From Pedobacter rhodius (lineage in GTDB: Bacteria; Bacteroidota; Bacteroidia; Sphingobacteriales; Sphingobacteriaceae): a stretch of 64,000 nucleotides of DNA. The notes beneath the pieces are model-generated. The model was not told the DNA's origin. It did no database searches and saw only the letters and a program-made list of their open reading frames with translations. A program made the translations under genes and the position numbers. Each line of letters starts with the position of its first letter. Within the stretch, counting starts at the first letter, position 1. Of this stretch, positions 61,820 through 64,000 are shown piece by piece. The stretch spans positions 1 through 64,000 of the forward strand of contig NZ_JAPWGL010000004.1 of NCBI RefSeq assembly GCF_027213645.1, read 5' to 3'.

Positions 61820-62617
61820 TTAAAAGGAATAGCATTTTGAGGATACAAAGGTAAAAGATATGCCAACACTAACAAATAGATAAGTATCTCTTTTTCTAAA
61901 ATCACCTCTTTGGGTACCAGCGACACCTGTATTATTCAAAGAAGGATCGGAAACATTGAGTGCCGGATTACTACCTACATAAACAGGATTTACCGGGTAA
62001 ACACCGCTTACATCATCCAAATAATCTGTAAATGCTGTGCGGTAACCTATTTCGGAAAAAATACTCCAGGTGTCTTTATAATTATACCGGATACCACCCC
62101 CATAGGGAATTGTTAAAACTATATTTGGATAATTGTTATCCTGCCCCTCTGTTAACAGGCGGTCTAACCTGTATCTTGTTCCCTGGTATTTTATTTCTGG
62201 CTTAAAATTAACAAAGCCCACACCCGCAAATAGATAGGGTGTAAACCTTCTGTTTCCGCCATTTATCTTGTAATCGAAAAAGTTTATATCGAAAATTGCG
62301 CTGCCCTCATTCAGCGCGGTTTTAAAACTTAAATTCCGTTCTCTGAATTGCTCATTAGCAGAATTTGCATCATTAGCCCGAATCTGTCCGTAATTATAGT
62401 TTAACCTTAAACCCAGGTAAGAAGTGAAATTACGCTTAGCAAAAGCCCCAGCATTAAAGCCACTGATTTGTAACGGGTTATTCTGATTTAAATCACCTAT
62501 ATATCCGGCACCTCCGGCAGAAAAGCCGATTTCCCAGGTGGCAAAAGACTGCGCGCTGCCGAGCTGTGAAAAAGATAAAAGAAGAAGGATGAATAAAACA
62601 GGTTTGTTTAACGCCAT
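61820..62617 (-). CDS. porG: DUF6089 / PorG-like outer-membrane protein
   Basis: A 265-residue exported protein with a signal peptide (about 1-22, LGSAQS) and a small beta-barrel (FATWEIGFSAGGAGYIGDLNQNN, YLGLRLNYNYGQIRAND, YLFAGVGFVNFKPE, YGGGIRYNY). DUF6089/PorG proteins are outer-membrane parts of type IX secretion in Bacteroidota; the gene order nadK-porG-uppS-bamA is widely kept in the phylum. It begins two bases after nadK. Assignment rests on order and barrel pattern. Confidence 0.84.
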   Translation of the reverse strand: MALNKPVLFILLLLSFSQLGSAQSFATWEIGFSAGGAGYIGDLNQNNPLQISGFNAGAFAKRNFTSYLGLRLNYNYGQIRANDANSANEQFRERNLSFKTALNEGSAIFDINFFDYKINGGNRRFTPYLFAGVGFVNFKPEIKYQGTRYRLDRLLTEGQDNNYPNIVLTIPYGGGIRYNYKDTWSIFSEIGYRTAFTDYLDDVSGVYPVNPVYVGSNPALNVSDPSLNNTGVAGTQRGDFRKRDTYLFVSVGISFTFVSSKCYSF

Positions 62618-62619
62618 AT

Positions 62620-63501
62620 TTAATAGTTACGGGTATCAATGCCCCATAATAATTTATTCCTTAACGTGTTTAAGTAAGTTTCATTGTTAAGACGAATAAG
62701 ATTTACACAAAAATCGGCTTTTTTGATGGTAATTTTTACGGAACGCTCTACGGTAACGGTTCTGCTGTCGCAGGATACTAAAAATTTTGATTCTCTTGCC
62801 TCTACTTCAAACGATAGGTTATTATCATCAGGAATAATGACCGGGCGAACATTTAAATTATGCGGCGCAATTGGTGTAATTACAAAACTTTGCGAATCGG
62901 GATAAATAATAGGGCCTCCGCAACTTAACGAATAGGCTGTTGAGCCGGTTGGTGTGGCAATGATTAATCCATCGGCCCAATAAGAGTTTATAAACTCACC
63001 GTTCATGGAGGCATGAATAATCATCATCGCCGAATTATCGCGACGGTGAATCGTGATATCGTTTAAGGCAAAGTTTTCTTCTCCAAATAAACCATTATCA
63101 GATTCTAAGCGCAAAAGTGAGCGTTCATCCAAGGTGTATTCTCCGTGAATGAGGGCTTTTAAGGCCGATTCGATTTCTCCTTTATTAATACTTGCCAAAA
63201 AGCCTAAACGTCCAAAATTAATACCAATTACGGGAATACCAGAATTTCTGATTAGGGAAAGCGTATCCAGTAATGTACCGTCGCCACCTAAACTTAGCAA
63301 AACATCGGCTTGTTGCTTTAACTCCTCGTGGTTATGAAAAATAATGGTATGCGCCGGCAGTTTAATTTTACCATGGAGGGAGTTTTTAAATTTATGATGA
63401 AGAACCGGCTGTATGCCATGATTTTTTAAGAGATCGAAAATCTCCTGAACGTATGGCAATACGGTATCATTAAAATCTCTTCCATAAATGGCAATCCTCA
63501 T
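62620..63501 (-). CDS. nadK: NAD kinase
   Basis: Phosphorylates NAD to NADP. The 293-residue protein has the family GGDGT motif (GGDGTLLD, about 72-79), FALNDITIHR and TPTGSTAYSLSCGGPII. All the NAD kinase core elements are intact, and length is typical. It opens the envelope operon that continues with porG. Confidence 0.96.
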   Translation of the reverse strand: MRIAIYGRDFNDTVLPYVQEIFDLLKNHGIQPVLHHKFKNSLHGKIKLPAHTIIFHNHEELKQQADVLLSLGGDGTLLDTLSLIRNSGIPVIGINFGRLGFLASINKGEIESALKALIHGEYTLDERSLLRLESDNGLFGEENFALNDITIHRRDNSAMMIIHASMNGEFINSYWADGLIIATPTGSTAYSLSCGGPIIYPDSQSFVITPIAPHNLNVRPVIIPDDNNLSFEVEARESKFLVSCDSRTVTVERSVKITIKKADFCVNLIRLNNETYLNTLRNKLLWGIDTRNY

Positions 63502-63613
63502 AATAAAGGTTTAATTGTAAAGCGCTAGATTAAAAACATAATTTATTCAGGCGTTTACAAAACTAGTTTATTCTTTTAATAATAAACATAAATATTTTCA
63601 TTACACCCTATAA

Positions 63614-64000
63614 CTACAGTTTACCAAAAAAGATAGCAGGCATTGAATAGTTTATAACATAATACTGCAAATAATCTACACCGGTAAAGTTGACCCTAAT
63701 TTCTGATTTTATTCTTTCATCAATCTCCGCAATGTCTTTAACTGAAATATATGTTTTTTGATTTAAAAAATAATTAATATTTAAAACTGTACCATTTTCT
63801 GAAAGGCTAAATGATAGACTTAAAATCTCACTATTTATTTTTAAATACTTCAATTTAGACTTTAATACTTCAAAAATTATTTTTTTAACCTTATCATTAT
63901 CTAAATGAATATCCTTTTTTTGCATAGGGTAAGGAAATTCTACTTTAGGCAGAGGAGGAGGGACATTTTCATATTTATAATCTGGATTATTAATTCCGAT
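63614..64000 (-). CDS. Hypothetical protein, N-terminus beyond the right edge
   Basis: The frame from the ATG at 63925 continues upstream without a stop to the window edge, adding 25 residues (IGINNPDYKYENVPPPLPKV and more). So the true start lies beyond 64000 and the coding part seen here is the C-terminal 128 residues. The upstream part is proline-rich (VPPPLPKVEFPYP), followed by a helical and beta mix (KDIHLDNDKVKKIIFEVLKSKLKYLK). The proline stretch followed by a small domain resembles TonB-linked proteins, but I cannot assign it. Confidence 0.68.
   Translation of the reverse strand: MGINNPDYKYENVPPPLPKVEFPYPMQKKDIHLDNDKVKKIIFEVLKSKLKYLKINSEILSLSFSLSENGTVLNINYFLNQKTYISVKDIAEIDERIKSEIRVNFTGVDYLQYYVINYSMPAIFFGKL

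Overview
The window is a core-genome segment of a Bacteroidota bacterium of the Sphingobacteriaceae type, most like Pedobacter. The evidence is low G+C, near-absent Shine-Dalgarno sites, many promoters with the Bacteroidota -7 element TAnnTTTG (sometimes with TTTG about 19 bases upstream), a Bacteroidota-type RNA polymerase omega, type IX secretion-associated families (PorD/DUF4835, PorG/DUF6089), BlaI/M56 regulation and many SusC-like 'carboxypeptidase regulatory' folds. I see no tRNA, CRISPR array, prophage, integrase or transposase. No gene cluster here amounts to a clearly new defence or mobile system; the unusual items are regulatory sites, fusions, repeats and small genes.

Layout. 1-540: minus-strand tandem promoters and leader of an rRNA operon whose 16S gene lies beyond the left edge. 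883-8608 (+): bamD, rpoZ, coaBC, porD-like, then a self-regulated blaI/M56 peptidase pair, then recN. 8643-14037 (+): a frameshifted carboxypeptidase-regulatory/TonB gene, two tandem paralogues of an uncharacterised surface family, a PA0069-type radical SAM protein and an ATP-grasp protein. 14416-17755 (-): CAP-domain lipoprotein and clpC. 18417-20313 (+): small secreted protein and a double DUF4394 lipoprotein. 20460-25489 (mostly -): phosphodiesterase-alkaline phosphatase fusion, EamA exporter, DUF3095 protein, response regulator, plus a 52-residue membrane protein on + with its own promoter. 25658-28517 (+): zinc alcohol dehydrogenase and ettA.

28638-36713: DUF1456 protein, DbpA-like helicase with a DEFD box, YkuK, TlpA, SRPBCC and DUF4468 proteins, porin plus ammonium transporter, and a TIGR01212 radical SAM protein. 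37079-44701: amino-acid permease (-), then membrane pyrophosphatase, a second permease, a phosphate-selective-type porin and MarC (+). 45157-51251 (-): RsmB-type methyltransferase, periplasmic-binding lipoprotein, guaA, dCMP deaminase and a FucP-type sugar transporter. 51393-52019 (+): LysE-type exporter, followed by three copies of a 79-bp repeat. 52584-64000 (-): thioredoxin protein, long PurF-like protein, murI, then the envelope operon nadK-porG-uppS-bamA-skp-skp, and a gene cut by the right edge.

The genes work together mainly in the envelope: bamD at the left and bamA with two Skp chaperones at the right build outer-membrane proteins; uppS and murI feed peptidoglycan; porD- and porG-like proteins point to a type IX secretion system; porins stand next to the ammonium transporter and the permease/pyrophosphatase group. 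Several genes (bamD, guaA, the DEAD-box helicase, the 9445 gene and TIGR01212) have TAnnTTTG so close to the start codon that their mRNAs should be leaderless or nearly so. This also shows that some longer upstream reading frames start inside the promoter, so I moved those starts downstream.
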